Shown: positions 1 to 9,353, counted from the first letter of the stretch. The stretch is 32,647 nt of DNA from Opitutia bacterium (GCA_025360615.1 JANYBX010000376.1:1-32647), one strand, 5' to 3'. Notes: generated by a model from the letters alone, not told the origin. Numbers and translations are program-made.

Positions 1-111
1 TTGGAAGATCACCTCGCCGCGGCCGCCCGACCCTGGTCCACCCCCACCGCCGTCGCCTCTCTCATCCACTCCTGGCTCTCCGATCAGGTAAACTTTGGCG
101 ATCCAGCCTAA
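1..111 (+). CDS. C-terminal fragment of an unidentified protein (5' truncated by window)
   Basis: Frame 1 is open from the first base and ends at TAA 109-111, giving 36 residues that finish with the motif SWLSDQVNFGDPA. The codons are GC-rich at the third position like the neighbouring genes, which favours a real gene tail over chance. No family can be recognised from so short a piece. It ends 32 bases before the tRNA-like repeat at 144, so it marks the left edge of the putative inserted segment. It could be chance open frame. Confidence 0.4.
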   Translation: MEDHLAAAARPWSTPTAVASLIHSWLSDQVNFGDPA

Positions 112-142
112 AGTGTATTAGCTAGGGGTGATTGGTATAAGA

Positions 143-177
143 TTGGCGTCCCCCACGGGATTTGAACCCCGGTTCTC
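143..177 (-). repeat. Decayed 3' end of a tRNA gene (direct-repeat partner of tRNA-Glu, possible att site)
   Basis: On the minus strand this reads as a T arm with loop TTCAAAT, an acceptor strand and GCCA. Positions 143-173 match 3827-3857 of the intact tRNA-Glu almost base for base (TTGGCGTCCCC then ACGGG and GAACCCCGGT). One C is lost from the T stem and one G gained in the acceptor, so the stem no longer pairs well, and no D or anticodon arm follows. A displaced tRNA 3' end in direct orientation is the usual footprint of tRNA-targeted integration. No integrase is visible. The ORF track's ASPTGFEPR peptide at 128 is this tRNA read antisense. Confidence 0.6.
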
Positions 178-343
178 AAAAAAGGTCGGCGCCAGCGACA
201 TCGTCCTGCGTCACGAAGAAAGACCAACCGTCCGCCGCAAAACGAGCGCATCGATTTTTAGGATGCTCAAGCGAATCGTCACAATCCGGAAGCAATCGCG
301 CTCACCTGACATCGCAGAACTCGATTTCAGAATTCTTCAACGC

Positions 344-3300
344 ATGCTCCTCTTGATGCTTTCGTCCAAATCCTGCCACGTTTTCAGAGCATCCGTTCTC
401 GTGGGAGGTCTCATGGCGTTTTTGTTGAACGGTGCCGGTGCCGCACAAACGATCGCCGGTGAACCCCGCGCTTCCGACGATTTGGCTGAAGGCTTTTTCT
501 CTCCGCCGGTCTCGGCCAAGCCCCGGACGTGGTGGTTTTGGGGAGAGTCGGTGATCACTGAGGAAGGGATCACGAAGGACCTTGAGGCACTCAAGCGCGT
601 GGGATTCGGCGGCGTGGTCGTTTATGAGCAAGTTTTCACCGACCGACCGGATGCGTTGAAAAGCCTGTCGCCCGAGTGGCTGAGTCGATTTCGATTCGCC
701 GCCACTGAATGCAACAGGTTGGGCATGACGCTCGAGGTTAACGTGAGCAGCGGTTACGTGGCTGGTGGTCCGTGGATCACGCCCGAATTGGGGATGCAGC
801 GCTTGGTGGCAAGCGATACGATCATCGAAGGAGGGGGTCGCGTGGAGGTATCACTCCCACTGCCGCCTTCACGGCTGGACTTCTACCGCGATGTGGCGGT
901 GCTCGCTTATCCAACACCCGCTGGGGCGGAATCAGACGGAACGAGCCAGGCGGTCATCACCAGCACTCTCGCCGCCCAAAGACGGTGGTTCCGTGTTGAT
1001 CCAATTCGACTATGGCCCGGCTTACACCGCGCGCAGCATCAGCTACTCGCAGCGGCCAAATTGGAAGGCGCTCGTCATCGCGACCCAAGTGCCGACGAGC
1101 TGGGCAGACGACGCCTATGGGGAAAATATGCGCCTCAATCCGCCGATCGGCCAACTAGAAGCCAGCGATGACGGCCACGCATGGCGCGGGCTCTGCAGCT
1201 TGCCCGCGATCGGCCAGCAGCATGACAGCTGGACCCAACAGACGATCTCGTTTCCGGCCACGACCGCGCGTTTCTTTCGCCTGAATCTCAAAGGCTGGGG
1301 TTACAATGACCGCGTGAAAGACAGCGATCTGTTGCTGGCGGCAGTCGTGTTGCGCAATGAGGCGCGCGTGGATCATTGGGAATCCAAGTCGGGGAATGTC
1401 GTCGATTTTTCGAATCCCGATCTGACTCCGGCGTATCAAGGCAATGAAACGATCGATCCTGCTCACGTCGTCGATTTGACCCATCAGCTCGGAGCCGATG
1501 GAAAACTCACGTGGGACGCGCCGCCGGGGCGATGGACGGTGTTGCGGCTCGGCCACACTCCAACGGGCGTGCGCACGAAACACGGACGTCCGGAAACCAT
1601 GGGACTGGAATGCGACAAACTCAGCGCGACGGCCGCACGCGTCCAATTTGAAAACTATGTCGGTGTACTTCTCCGCGAAATTCGCCGCGCTCCCGGCGCC
1701 AAGCTCGCAGGGATCAACATCGATAGCGCCGAACACGGTTCGCAAAACTGGACGTCGGATTTCGAAATGCAGTTTGAAAAACGCCGGGGCTATTCGTTGC
1801 GCCGTTTCCTGCCCGTGATGATGGGACGTATCGTAGGCAGCCGCGAGCAATCGGAGAAATTGTTATTCGATGTGCGGCGCACGATCGCGGATCTGATGAG
1901 CGATGCTTATTTCGGAACGTTTCAGCAGCTCTGTCATGCCGCCGGAATGACTTCGATGGCGCAGGCTCCCGGCATCGCGACGTGCCTGCCCAGCGACAAC
2001 ATTCAGGCGAAAGGACGCACCGATATTCCGATGGGTGAATTCTGGATGACGCAGAAAGACGGGACCATCGATTGCAAGGAGGCGGCTTCGGCCGCGCATG
2101 TCTATGGATTAAGGGTCGCGGCTGCGGAAGCATTTACCGGCAGCGGCGCGGACGTTCAGCCGGCGATGATGAAGCCGTTTGCGGATGCCGCACTCGCCCT
2201 CGGTATCAATCGGTTCGTCGTTCTCGCGAGCATTCACCAGCCTTGGGATGATCGGAAACCTGGCGTCACCGAGGACCGCTTCTACCTGCCTTATCAACGT
2301 CACAACACTTGGTGGGAGGAGTCGGCGGGATTTTGGAATACGCTTGGACGCTCATCGCATCTGCTACAACAGGGGCGCGCCGTCGTGGACGTACTCTACC
2401 ACTTGGGCAACGACACACCGTTGAAGATCGCCACGTCGCGCCTGCGTCCCGCACCGCCCGCGGGATATGACTACGATGTAATGGGCGATGAAGTTTTCCT
2501 TGCTCGTACCCGAGTGGAAGATGGCCGGATCGTTCTGCCTGATGGCATGAGTTATCGCTTGCTCATTCTTGCCGGTGGGCAGCGAATGTCACTCGCGGCT
2601 GCCCGGCACCTGAAGACATTAGTGACTGCGGGTGCGGTCGTGCTCGCCCTTAACAAGCCACTCGAGTCACCGAGTCTCGGAGACGGGACTCGGGGTGACG
2701 AGGAGGTCAGGCAAATCGCCGACGAGTTGTGGGGCTCCGGACCCTCTGCGGTGGCGGGCGAAAAGAAAACCGGCGCCGGGCGGGTCGTTTGGGGCCGCTC
2801 GCCAGCAAACATTTTAGCTGAGTTGAAGATCGGACGCGATTTCGCGCTCGCTGAAGCGCGGCGGGGCGCGTCGGTGCTCTTCGCGCATCGGGCGACTGCG
2901 GACAAAGACATCTACTTCCTCGCGAATCATGGGCCGCACGGCGAAAAAATCACCGCGGCCTTTCGAGTGATGGGCCGGGTTCCGGAATTCTGGGATCCCG
3001 AGACGGGCGCCATCACACGGGCGACGGATTGGCAGATCGTCGGTGAATCAACGCAGGTGAAAATTTCTTTGGAAGCATCCGCCTCTCTCTTTGTTATTTT
3101 CCGCGAGAAATCCTCCAGCAAACAAGGCGTGGAGCCCGCCAAACCCGCTGTGCTCATAAGAGAGTTGCCGGTAGTGAAAACGTTGAAAGGTCCTTGGCAG
3201 GTCCGGTTCACTCCGGGCTGGGGTGCGCCGGAAAAAATTGAAATGCCCACGCTTCAATCCTGGACCGAAGCGGCCGACCCGGGCGTGCGGGCGTACTCGG

Positions 3301-3659
3301 GCTCGGCGGTCTACACGCACGATTTCGATCTCGCGGCCTCCGCGAAAAATGAACGCGTGTGGCTGGATTTGGGTGACGTAGCCGTGGTTGCTTCCGTGAA
3401 CATCAACGGCCACTCGTTGGGAACGGTTTGGAAAGCGCCCTATGCGGTGGACATCACGGATGCGCTTCAGCCTGGTCGCAATCAGCTCGAGGTGCGCGCC
3501 ACCAATCTTTGGAGCAACCGCCTCATTTACGATTCAGGGTTGCCCGAAGCAGAGCGCAAAACGTGGGTGACTTGGAATCCTTATCGCCCGACGGACACAG
3601 CTCCTCCTTCGGGGCTCATTGGGCCGGTGCTCCTCCGGAGCACCGTGTCGCAGCAATAA
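344..3659 (+). pseudogene. GH106-family alpha-L-rhamnosidase-like glycoside hydrolase, frameshifted
   Basis: The product looks like an exported glycoside hydrolase of the GH106 (alpha-L-rhamnosidase) type. The first part (frame of ORF 128-1171) has a signal peptide beginning MLLLMLSSKS at 344, then the family N-terminal motif PRTWWFWGESVITEEGITKD. The rest (frame of ORF 765-3659) has DSAEHGSQNWT, FEKRRGYSLRRFLP, GEFWMTQKD and AAEAFTGSGADVQP, matching the family catalytic domain with its acidic residues. A C-terminal beta-sandwich follows (VWLDLGDVAVVASVNINGHS, ending GLIGPVLLR). The frames join near CGCCCAAAG at 974-981; removing one base there gives a continuous TLAA-KDGGSVLIQFDYG. The gene is therefore about 1100 codons with one extra base. 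This may be true decay or a sequencing error in the CCC run. The start could also be 356 or 413. Confidence 0.75.
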
Positions 3660-3788
3660 CGCGAGTTCCGTCCGGAAGGCCGTGGATTTCCGCCCCGAAA
3701 AAACGCTCTGCGTCATCCAAAAACGTCCCCAAGCCTCGGGGTAATTATTGTCACTTCCATTGTCACTTTGACTACTTTCGTCCACAAT

Positions 3789-3820
3789 AAGCCACGTAAC
3801 TCGCTAAAGTTACGGGGCTT
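3789..3820 (-). terminator. Hairpin just downstream of tRNA-Glu
   Basis: The sequence forms AAGCC and GTAAC stem blocks that pair with GTTAC and GGCTT around an 8-nt loop, with a two-base internal mismatch. It lies 7 bases past the tRNA 3' end in the direction of tRNA transcription, and a run of T residues separates the two. No T run follows the hairpin itself, so it may be a processing or attachment structure instead of a terminator. The rest of 3660-3788 shows no gene. Confidence 0.3.
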
Positions 3821-3827
3821 AAAAAAT

Positions 3828-3904
3828 TGGCGTCCCCACGGGGATTCGAACCCCGGTGCCCACCGTGAAAGGGTGGTGTCCTAACCGGGCTAGACGATGG
3901 GGAC
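3828..3904 (-). tRNA. tRNA-Glu (anticodon TTC)
   Basis: A complete cloverleaf reads on the minus strand. The acceptor GTCCCCA pairs with TGGGGAC, the D stem GTCT with GGAC, the anticodon stem CCACC with GGTGG around the loop CTTTCAC (anticodon TTC), and the T stem CGGGG with CCCCG around TTCGAAT. The discriminator is G and CCA is encoded, giving 77 nt. It is absent from the ORF track because it is not coding. Its 3' half is duplicated in decayed form at 143-177, so it may have served as an integration target. Confidence 0.96.
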
Positions 3905-4020
3905 TAACACGGAACCGGTGAAGCTACGGCGCGACCCACTTCGCGCAAGGACTTTTTTCCGCCCGATTTTCCCCGTGATTTTCTGCTGACTCACACCCTC
4001 GCCCGCCTGAATTCTCCCCC

Positions 4021-4932
4021 ATGACGTTCGCCGCCATCGCCGCCGCGCTCCCTCCCTCCGCCCGCACAGCCATCACGGGCCTGCCCTTCCCCCTCCTCGC
4101 TTCGGGCAAGGTCCGCGAGATCTTCGACCTCGGTGACGCGTTGCTCCTCACCGCCACCGACCGGCTCTCGGCTTTCGACGTCATTCTGCCCGACGGCATT
4201 CCCGGAAAAGGCATCATCCTCACGCAAATGAGCCTCTGGTGGTTCGAGCAAACGCGGGGCCTCATCGCGAATCACCTCCTCCCCGATCAGGCCGGTGAAT
4301 TCTCCCGCCGAGGCATCGCCGACCGCGATCTCCAACTCCGCAGCATGATCGTGCGTAAACTTAAACCCCTTCCCATCGAGTGTGTCGCCCGGGGCTACCT
4401 CATCGGCAGCGGTTGGAGTAGTTACCAAAAAACCGGCGCCGTTTGCGGTCTCCGTCTCCCCGCTGGCCTGCGCCAAGCCGACCGTTTGCCCGCCTCGATT
4501 TTCACCCCGACGACCAAAGCTCCGAAAGGCCAGCACGACGCCCCCATCGACGACGCCCAAGGCGCCGCCGCCATCGGTTCCGCGCTCTACGAAAAAGTGA
4601 AAGCCACCAGCCTCGCCCTCTACCAACTCGGCCATGACCGCGCCCGCGTCGCCGGCATGATTCTCGCCGACACAAAATTCGAGTTCGGCACCGACGCCGC
4701 CGGCAACCTTATCCTCATCGACGAAGTGCTCACGCCCGATTCCTCGCGCTACTGGCCTGCCGACGAATACCGTCCCGACTGCTCACCACCGAGCTATGAC
4801 AAGCAATTCGTCCGCGACCACCTGCTCGCGATCAACTGGAACCAACAGCCTCCCGCGCCCCACCTGCCCGCCGAGGTCATCACTCGCACTCGGGAAAAAT
4901 ATCTGGCCGCGCTGAAAAACCTGCTCAGCTGA
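4021..4932 (+). CDS. purC: Phosphoribosylaminoimidazole-succinocarboxamide synthase (SAICAR synthetase)
   Basis: This is the cytosolic purine-biosynthesis enzyme that joins CAIR and aspartate using ATP. The 303-residue protein has the family's ATP-grasp-like start LLASGKVREIFDLGDALLLTATDRLSAFD, then PIECVARGYLIGSGWSSYQ and LILIDEVLTPDSSRYWPADEY, which carry the nucleotide and substrate contacts. The length fits the roughly 300-residue form seen in yeast-type and many bacterial PurC proteins. The ATG at 4021 gives a short N-terminal helix before the conserved core and is preferred. The gene stands alone, following the tRNA-Glu on the opposite strand and converging on cinA with a REP-like hairpin between the two stop codons. 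No other purine gene is in the window. Confidence 0.95.
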   Translation: MTFAAIAAALPPSARTAITGLPFPLLASGKVREIFDLGDALLLTATDRLSAFDVILPDGIPGKGIILTQMSLWWFEQTRGLIANHLLPDQAGEFSRRGIADRDLQLRSMIVRKLKPLPIECVARGYLIGSGWSSYQKTGAVCGLRLPAGLRQADRLPASIFTPTTKAPKGQHDAPIDDAQGAAAIGSALYEKVKATSLALYQLGHDRARVAGMILADTKFEFGTDAAGNLILIDEVLTPDSSRYWPADEYRPDCSPPSYDKQFVRDHLLAINWNQQPPAPHLPAEVITRTREKYLAALKNLLS

Positions 4933-4949
4933 GCGGGAGCGACGCAACT

Positions 4950-4973
4950 GTAGGAGCGGCTTTACGCCGCGAT
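4950..4973 (+). repeat. REP-like hairpin, family A (GTAG type), single copy
   Basis: A GTAG head is followed by GAGCGGC, a TTTAC loop and GCCGCGAT, so the stem GCGGC pairs with GCCGC. The same 24 bases occur at 32228-32251, and again inverted with one change at 32271-32294. The element sits between the convergent stops of purC and cinA. The GTAG/GTGG head followed by a short palindrome is the known form of bacterial REP elements mobilised by RAYT-type transposases. No RAYT gene is in this window. Confidence 0.85.
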
Positions 4974-4984
4974 TGATTGCTCGT

Positions 4985-6319
4985 TCACTGCATCGCCCCG
5001 AGCCGCCGCGGCGGCAAACTTGCGCCGCTGGCCGCGCGCACGAGTTCGCGGCGGAGCCAGTCGAGCGCTGCGTTCACCGCGCGCACTTTCACCGTCTGGC
5101 GCGGGCCGGGGTAATTGAGTTTTTTCGACCACATGCCGTGCGGCGCGTGGAGCGCGATGTAGATCGTTCCCACCGGATTTTCCTTCGTGCCGCCGCAAGG
5201 GCCCGCAAAGCCCGTGATCGCCATCGCGTAGTCGGCGCCGAGTTTCTCCGCCGCACCCGTCGCCATCGCCACGGCGTTTTCCGCGCTCACCGCGCCGTGC
5301 TGCGCGAGCAGGCACTCGGGCACGTCGAGCAGCTGCATTTTTGATTCGTTCGAGTAACACACGCAGCCGCCGGCAAAAAATTTCGACGCGCCGCAAATAT
5401 CGGTGAACGCATTCGCCAGCAGGCCGCCCGTCGCCGTCTCGGCCAGCGCGAGTTTTTTCTCCTGGGCCCGCAGCAGGTCCGCGCACACTTTCGCGAGCGA
5501 ATCGTGGCCGTAGCAGACGAAGTCTTCGCCGAGCAGCCGCGCGCACTCCGCCGCGATGTCGTGCAGTTCCCCATCGCTCAACTGGTCGCCGGGTGAACTC
5601 ACGCGACAGTCCACGTGGCCCGAGTGCGCGCAAAACGCGATGCTCAGCGCCGGGCCGAAGCGGTCGAAGATCGGCTGCAGTTTCGTCTCCAGCGCACTTT
5701 CGCCGACGCCCGAGGTGCGCAGCTGCACATACGCTTCGCGCTCCATCAGCAAGCCGCGCTCCGCGAGCCGCGGGATCACCTGATCGGTGAACATGGGCTG
5801 CAATTCGTTCGGCGGCCCCGGCAGCATCACGAGAATTTTCCCATCCTGCTCGACCCAGAGCCCGGGGGCGGTGCCGTTCGCATTGGCCAAAACTTCGCCG
5901 CGCTCAAAACAATCGGCCTGCTTCAGGTTGTTATCCGTCATCTTCCGGCCCAGCCGCGTGAAGCGATCGACGATGCACTGCACGATACACGCATCGCGCA
6001 CCAGCTTTTGGCCCAACACCGCCGCCACAGCTTCGCGCGTGCGATCATCGCACGTCGGCCCGAGTCCGCCCGTCGTGATCACCACGTCGGCCCGCGCCCA
6101 ACTCTCGCGAAACTGCGCCACGATCGCATCCGCCTCGTCTGTGATCGTGACGTTGCGGGCGAGGGTCACTCCCCGCCGGCCGAGTTGCGCGCCGACGAAA
6201 GTCAGGTGCCCGTTCGCCGTGAGCCCGAGGAGTAACTCATCGCCGAGCGTGAGCAGCTCATAGCGGATTGGGGCGACGGGCTTGCGCCGCCCCGGGGTGT
6301 TGCTGGAAGGAGAAACCAT
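4985..6319 (-). CDS. cinA: CinA family protein (competence/damage-inducible; NMN amidohydrolase domain)
   Basis: This is a two-domain protein of about 444 residues. The N-terminal MoCF-type domain carries ELLTLGDELLLGLTANGH, VITTGGLGPTCDD and MLPGPPNELQPMF, the COG1058 pyrophosphatase-like fold. The C-terminal domain (LALAETATGG, CYSNESKMQLL, AQHGAVSAENAV, ITGFAGPCGG, ENPVGTIYIAL) is the PncC/CinA nicotinamide-mononucleotide deamidase family, which recycles pyridine nucleotides. In that domain the usual ESCTGG motif reads ETATGG, replacing the motif serine with threonine. The ATG at 6319 is chosen because the conserved core begins about 17 residues later; the longer ORF to 6400 would overlap uvrC. 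The gene is divergent from uvrC, with 36 bases between the start codons. Confidence 0.93.
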   Translation of the reverse strand: MVSPSSNTPGRRKPVAPIRYELLTLGDELLLGLTANGHLTFVGAQLGRRGVTLARNVTITDEADAIVAQFRESWARADVVITTGGLGPTCDDRTREAVAAVLGQKLVRDACIVQCIVDRFTRLGRKMTDNNLKQADCFERGEVLANANGTAPGLWVEQDGKILVMLPGPPNELQPMFTDQVIPRLAERGLLMEREAYVQLRTSGVGESALETKLQPIFDRFGPALSIAFCAHSGHVDCRVSSPGDQLSDGELHDIAAECARLLGEDFVCYGHDSLAKVCADLLRAQEKKLALAETATGGLLANAFTDICGASKFFAGGCVCYSNESKMQLLDVPECLLAQHGAVSAENAVAMATGAAEKLGADYAMAITGFAGPCGGTKENPVGTIYIALHAPHGMWSKKLNYPGPRQTVKVRAVNAALDWLRRELVRAASGASLPPRRLGAMQ

Positions 6320-6355
6320 ACTTGCGAGGAGTAAAATTAGGCGGATTCTGCGAAA

Positions 6356-7858
6356 ATGCCAGCGAGCGATTCGGTCAACCTCAAGGAGAAGGTCCGCCAC
6401 CTCCCCGACAAACCGGGAATCTACTTAATGAAGGACCGGCTCGGTCGCATCATCTACGTCGGGAAGGCTAAAAGCCTGAAAAAGCGCGTGTCCTCCTATT
6501 TCACGCCATCGCGCGCCATGACATGGCATCCGAAAATCCGCGCGCTCATCGAGATGATCGCCGACTTCGACATCCATGAGGTGAAGTCCGAGCCCGAGGC
6601 GCTGCTCCTCGAGGGCAAGCTGATCAAACAGTGGAAACCGAAATACAACACCGACTTCACCGACGACAAACGCTTCCTCCTCGTCCGCGTCGATCCCGGC
6701 GAGGAACTGCCGCGCTTCCGCCTCACGCGTTTTAAAAAAGACGAGCGCTCGCGCCACTTCGGCCCCTTCGCCCACAGCGGCCTGCTGCGTAAAACCCTCG
6801 CGCAGATGCGCCGCCAGTTCGGCATCCTCCTCGGCGATGCCACACCGCAAAAACTCCCCGACGGCACTTGGCAGCTCTACAACGACGTCCGTCAGGAACT
6901 CTACGGTTTTGAAAATATCACGACGCCCGAGGCCTACCGGCGCCGCGTCGCCGACGCCTGCACTTTCCTCGAGGGCAAATCCCGCGAGTGGCTCGAAACG
7001 CTCCGCACCGAAATGCGCGCCGCCGCCGAAAAGCAAAACTTCGAGAAAGCCGCCGAGTTGCGCGACATCGTCTTCGCCCTCGAAAAAACCCTCGCGAAGA
7101 CCCGCAACTTCGAGCGCACCGATCCCACGCTGCCCGACGCCAGCGTCGAAGCCATGCGCGCACTCGGCATCGCGCTCGCGCTCGATCCACCGCCGCGCAC
7201 GATGGAGTGTTTCGATATTTCCCACATCTCCGGCACCTTCGTCGTCGCTTCGATGGTCCGCTTCGCCGAGGGCCGGCCCGACAAGGACAACTACCGCCGT
7301 TTCCAAATCAAAAGCTTCGTCGGCAACGACGACTTCCGCGCGATGGAGGAAGTCGTGGGTCGTCGCTACCGCCGCCTGCGCGATGAGAACAAGCCGATGC
7401 CCGACCTCGTCGTGATCGACGGCGGTCGCGGGCAAATCGGCGCGGCGTTGAAGGCCTTCATCGCGCTCGATCTCACACCGCCGCCGCTCATCGGCCTCGC
7501 GAAGAAACACGAGACGATCATCTTCCCCGATGAACGGCCCCCTCTGAACCTTTCGCTCAACTCGCCCGCGCTCAACCTGCTCCAGCGGATGCGCGACGAG
7601 GCCCACCGCTTCGCCAACACCTACAACGCCGATCTCCGCACGCGCAAAATCCGCGAGAGTGTGCTCGACGATTTCCCCGGCCTCGGCCCCGTGCGCCGCG
7701 CCGCACTGCTCGCGCATTTCGACACCATCGAAAAACTCCGCGCCGCTCCCGTGGAAAAAATCCAGGAAGTCGCCGGTTTCGGCGGGAAACTCGCCGCCGA
7801 GCTGCGCGCGTTTCTCAACCGCCCGGCCGCGACCGCCTCAGCCTCGACTCACGATTGA
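6356..7858 (+). CDS. uvrC: Excinuclease ABC subunit C, compact form
   Basis: UvrC is the nuclease subunit of nucleotide excision repair, making both incisions after UvrA/UvrB damage recognition. The 500-residue protein has a GIY-YIG domain (KPGIYLM at 19-25, IIYVGKAKSLKKR at 32-44), a UVR helical pair for UvrB binding (about 217-252), an RNase H-like nuclease with Asp287 in ECFDIS, Asp355 in VIDGGRGQ and His417 in DEAHRF, and a C-terminal double helix-hairpin-helix (about 437-488). It is about 100 residues shorter than typical UvrC. The four-cysteine segment upstream of UVR is absent (only Cys202 and Cys285 remain), and the stretch between UVR and the RNase H domain is reduced. The start is fixed by an in-frame TAG at 6338. 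Confidence 0.95.
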   Translation: MPASDSVNLKEKVRHLPDKPGIYLMKDRLGRIIYVGKAKSLKKRVSSYFTPSRAMTWHPKIRALIEMIADFDIHEVKSEPEALLLEGKLIKQWKPKYNTDFTDDKRFLLVRVDPGEELPRFRLTRFKKDERSRHFGPFAHSGLLRKTLAQMRRQFGILLGDATPQKLPDGTWQLYNDVRQELYGFENITTPEAYRRRVADACTFLEGKSREWLETLRTEMRAAAEKQNFEKAAELRDIVFALEKTLAKTRNFERTDPTLPDASVEAMRALGIALALDPPPRTMECFDISHISGTFVVASMVRFAEGRPDKDNYRRFQIKSFVGNDDFRAMEEVVGRRYRRLRDENKPMPDLVVIDGGRGQIGAALKAFIALDLTPPPLIGLAKKHETIIFPDERPPLNLSLNSPALNLLQRMRDEAHRFANTYNADLRTRKIRESVLDDFPGLGPVRRAALLAHFDTIEKLRAAPVEKIQEVAGFGGKLAAELRAFLNRPAATASASTHD

Positions 7859-7948
7859 GGTAGGGCGGGTTATCCCTAACCCGCCGCTGCGACTCGGCCG
7901 ACCAGTCTGCTGAGTCCCACCGGCGCGTTAAGGATAACGCGCCCTACC
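7859..7948. repeat. REP-like inverted doublet, family B
   Basis: Two 27-base elements face each other, at 7859-7885 and 7922-7948. Each starts (or, reversed, ends) with GGTAGGGCG and forms a perfect 9-bp stem with a 4-base loop. The left stem is GGCGGGTTA/TAACCCGCC and the right is GGCGCGTTA/TAACGCGCC. The G-C pair that differs between the copies is changed on both sides, so pairing is kept. The doublet follows the uvrC stop directly and overlaps the stop codon of the CE15 gene, so it probably serves as a shared transcript end. Confidence 0.88.
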
Positions 7949-9245
7949 GCTTCAACTGCCGGTCAGCGAAATCGAGATACCGCGCCCAGTCGTAGTCGGT
8001 CATGTCGTGTTTCCCCGTGCGGTCGTGGTAGCCGATCGTCTCGCCCACCGGCGTGTTCAACGCCGGCATCGCCGTCACACCCAACCCCTTTTTCCCGAAT
8101 AACGCATAGACTGGCTCGGCGCCCTGCGCCCCGAGAAATTCGCCGCGTGGGTCGCTCCACTGGTCGCCATCGGCGCTCGCCACATAGAGCGGGCGCGGCG
8201 CGATGAGCGCGAGTAGCTGGTGCTGATCGACGGGCAGGGCGCTTTCGTTGTCGTCGTAACGGCGAAAGTTTTTCGCGAACCAGTACGGGAACTTCCCGTT
8301 GATGATCGCGACCGTCTCCCCGTAGATGCGTTTGCTGAGCGCCGAGCCACCGCAGCCGCTCTCGTTGGTGACAAGCATCGCGAAGCGCTCATCCTGCGCC
8401 GCCGCCCAATCCGCCGCCTTGCCGAGCCGCGAAAAGCCGTGCACCGCCACGCGCTTCGCATCGAGGTCGCCATCGCTCTCGATGTAGTCGAGCGCGCGGC
8501 TCAGGCCCCACGCCCATGCGCCCATCGCACCCCAGGCATCGCCGGCGCGTTCCTCCGCCCCGCCCGTCACAAAAAGCGCCGCGACACTCATCGGATCCTT
8601 CAAGCCGTCGAGACGATCAGGGCAGAGATCGTTACACCACGCAGACGCCGTCGCGTAGCCGCGCGCGATTACTGTTTCGATCTGCCATTTATCCGCGTGG
8701 GCGCCGCGCTGCTCTTCTTTCACAGCGGGCTGCGAATCCGCGGGACGATAGCGCGGCACGTCGTAGACGACGCGCGGCTGCGCGAGCGTGATTCCGGGAT
8801 CGGCGTGGACCGTGTGATTTCCGATAAAATTCAGGCCGAGAAAAACCGGCGGCGGCGTGCTCACGCCGTTCGGCTGGTAAATCAAGAGGTGCATCCGCGG
8901 GCCGTCGGTTTTGCCGGTGAACCACAACGTCACCTCCTTGCGCGTGGCTTTGCCGCCGAGCGCCTCGCGATCCACTGAAGTTACCTCAAAGCGCATCGCC
9001 GCCGGACGGCCCGCGGGCGTGCGGCCGTAGATTTCCCGCGCAAAAATTTCCAGCAGCTCCGGCCGGCGTTTCGCGCGCCACACGGCGACATCGCGCACCG
9101 CCGTGCCGTCGGCGCACACCAGCGGGTCGGGCAACGTGTAGGGCGGCACCTTCGCTTCTTGGGTAATCGCCGGCGCCGGTGCGGCCCATCCCGACGCGAC
9201 CGCCAGCGCACAAGTCATCAAGGATAAACCGATACGCGGGGACAT
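7944..9245 (-). CDS. Secreted CE15 glucuronoyl (4-O-methyl-glucuronate) esterase
   Basis: CE15 enzymes cleave ester links between glucuronic-acid side chains of xylan and lignin alcohols. The 433-residue protein starts with a signal peptide ([22 protein letters not shown]) and belongs to the alpha/beta-hydrolase CE15 family. The nucleophile motif is [12 protein letters not shown] (Ser272). The family segment [13 protein letters not shown] carries Glu295, and His413 lies in [22 protein letters not shown] and [13 protein letters not shown] are typical of bacterial members such as those studied from Opitutus. The ATG at 9245 is chosen because it begins the signal peptide directly; the ORF-track start 36 bases earlier adds no useful sequence. 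The stop codon lies in the family B repeat. The gene is divergent from the SGNH esterase, and the two could share a 108-base control region. Confidence 0.88.
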   Translation of the reverse strand: MSPRIGLSLMTCALAVASGWAAPAPAITQEAKVPPYTLPDPLVCADGTAVRDVAVWRAKRRPELLEIFAREIYGRTPAGRPAAMRFEVTSVDREALGGKATRKEVTLWFTGKTDGPRMHLLIYQPNGVSTPPPVFLGLNFIGNHTVHADPGITLAQPRVVYDVPRYRPADSQPAVKEEQRGAHADKWQIETVIARGYATASAWCNDLCPDRLDGLKDPMSVAALFVTGGAEERAGDAWGAMGAWAWGLSRALDYIESDGDLDAKRVAVHGFSRLGKAADWAAAQDERFAMLVTNESGCGGSALSKRIYGETVAIINGKFPYWFAKNFRRYDDNESALPVDQHQLLALIAPRPLYVASADGDQWSDPRGEFLGAQGAEPVYALFGKKGLGVTAMPALNTPVGETIGYHDRTGKHDMTDYDWARYLDFADRQLKR

Positions 9246-9353
9246 GTCCGCAACTTGGCGCGCATTCGCCGCGGCGCGCAAGCCGGAGCTGCTCCGCAGC
9301 GCTCACTTTGGCGCTCGAAACGACCCTCCGCTCCCTTACGTCTATGCACCTTG

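Noticed and set aside
128-343. N-terminal extension of the GH106 ORF, including ASPTGFEPR
   Set aside because: This peptide is the antisense reading of a tRNA T arm; the real signal peptide starts at 344.
970-985. Programmed frameshift in the GH106 gene
   Set aside because: No known slippery heptamer, stop-codon context or stimulating hairpin was seen at the junction.
6425-7717. 430-residue minus-strand ORF
   Set aside because: Antisense shadow of uvrC with no recognisable motifs; similar shadows lie opposite the SGNH esterase (9342-10691), DUF4139 gene (17129-18406) and glcD (29864-31081).
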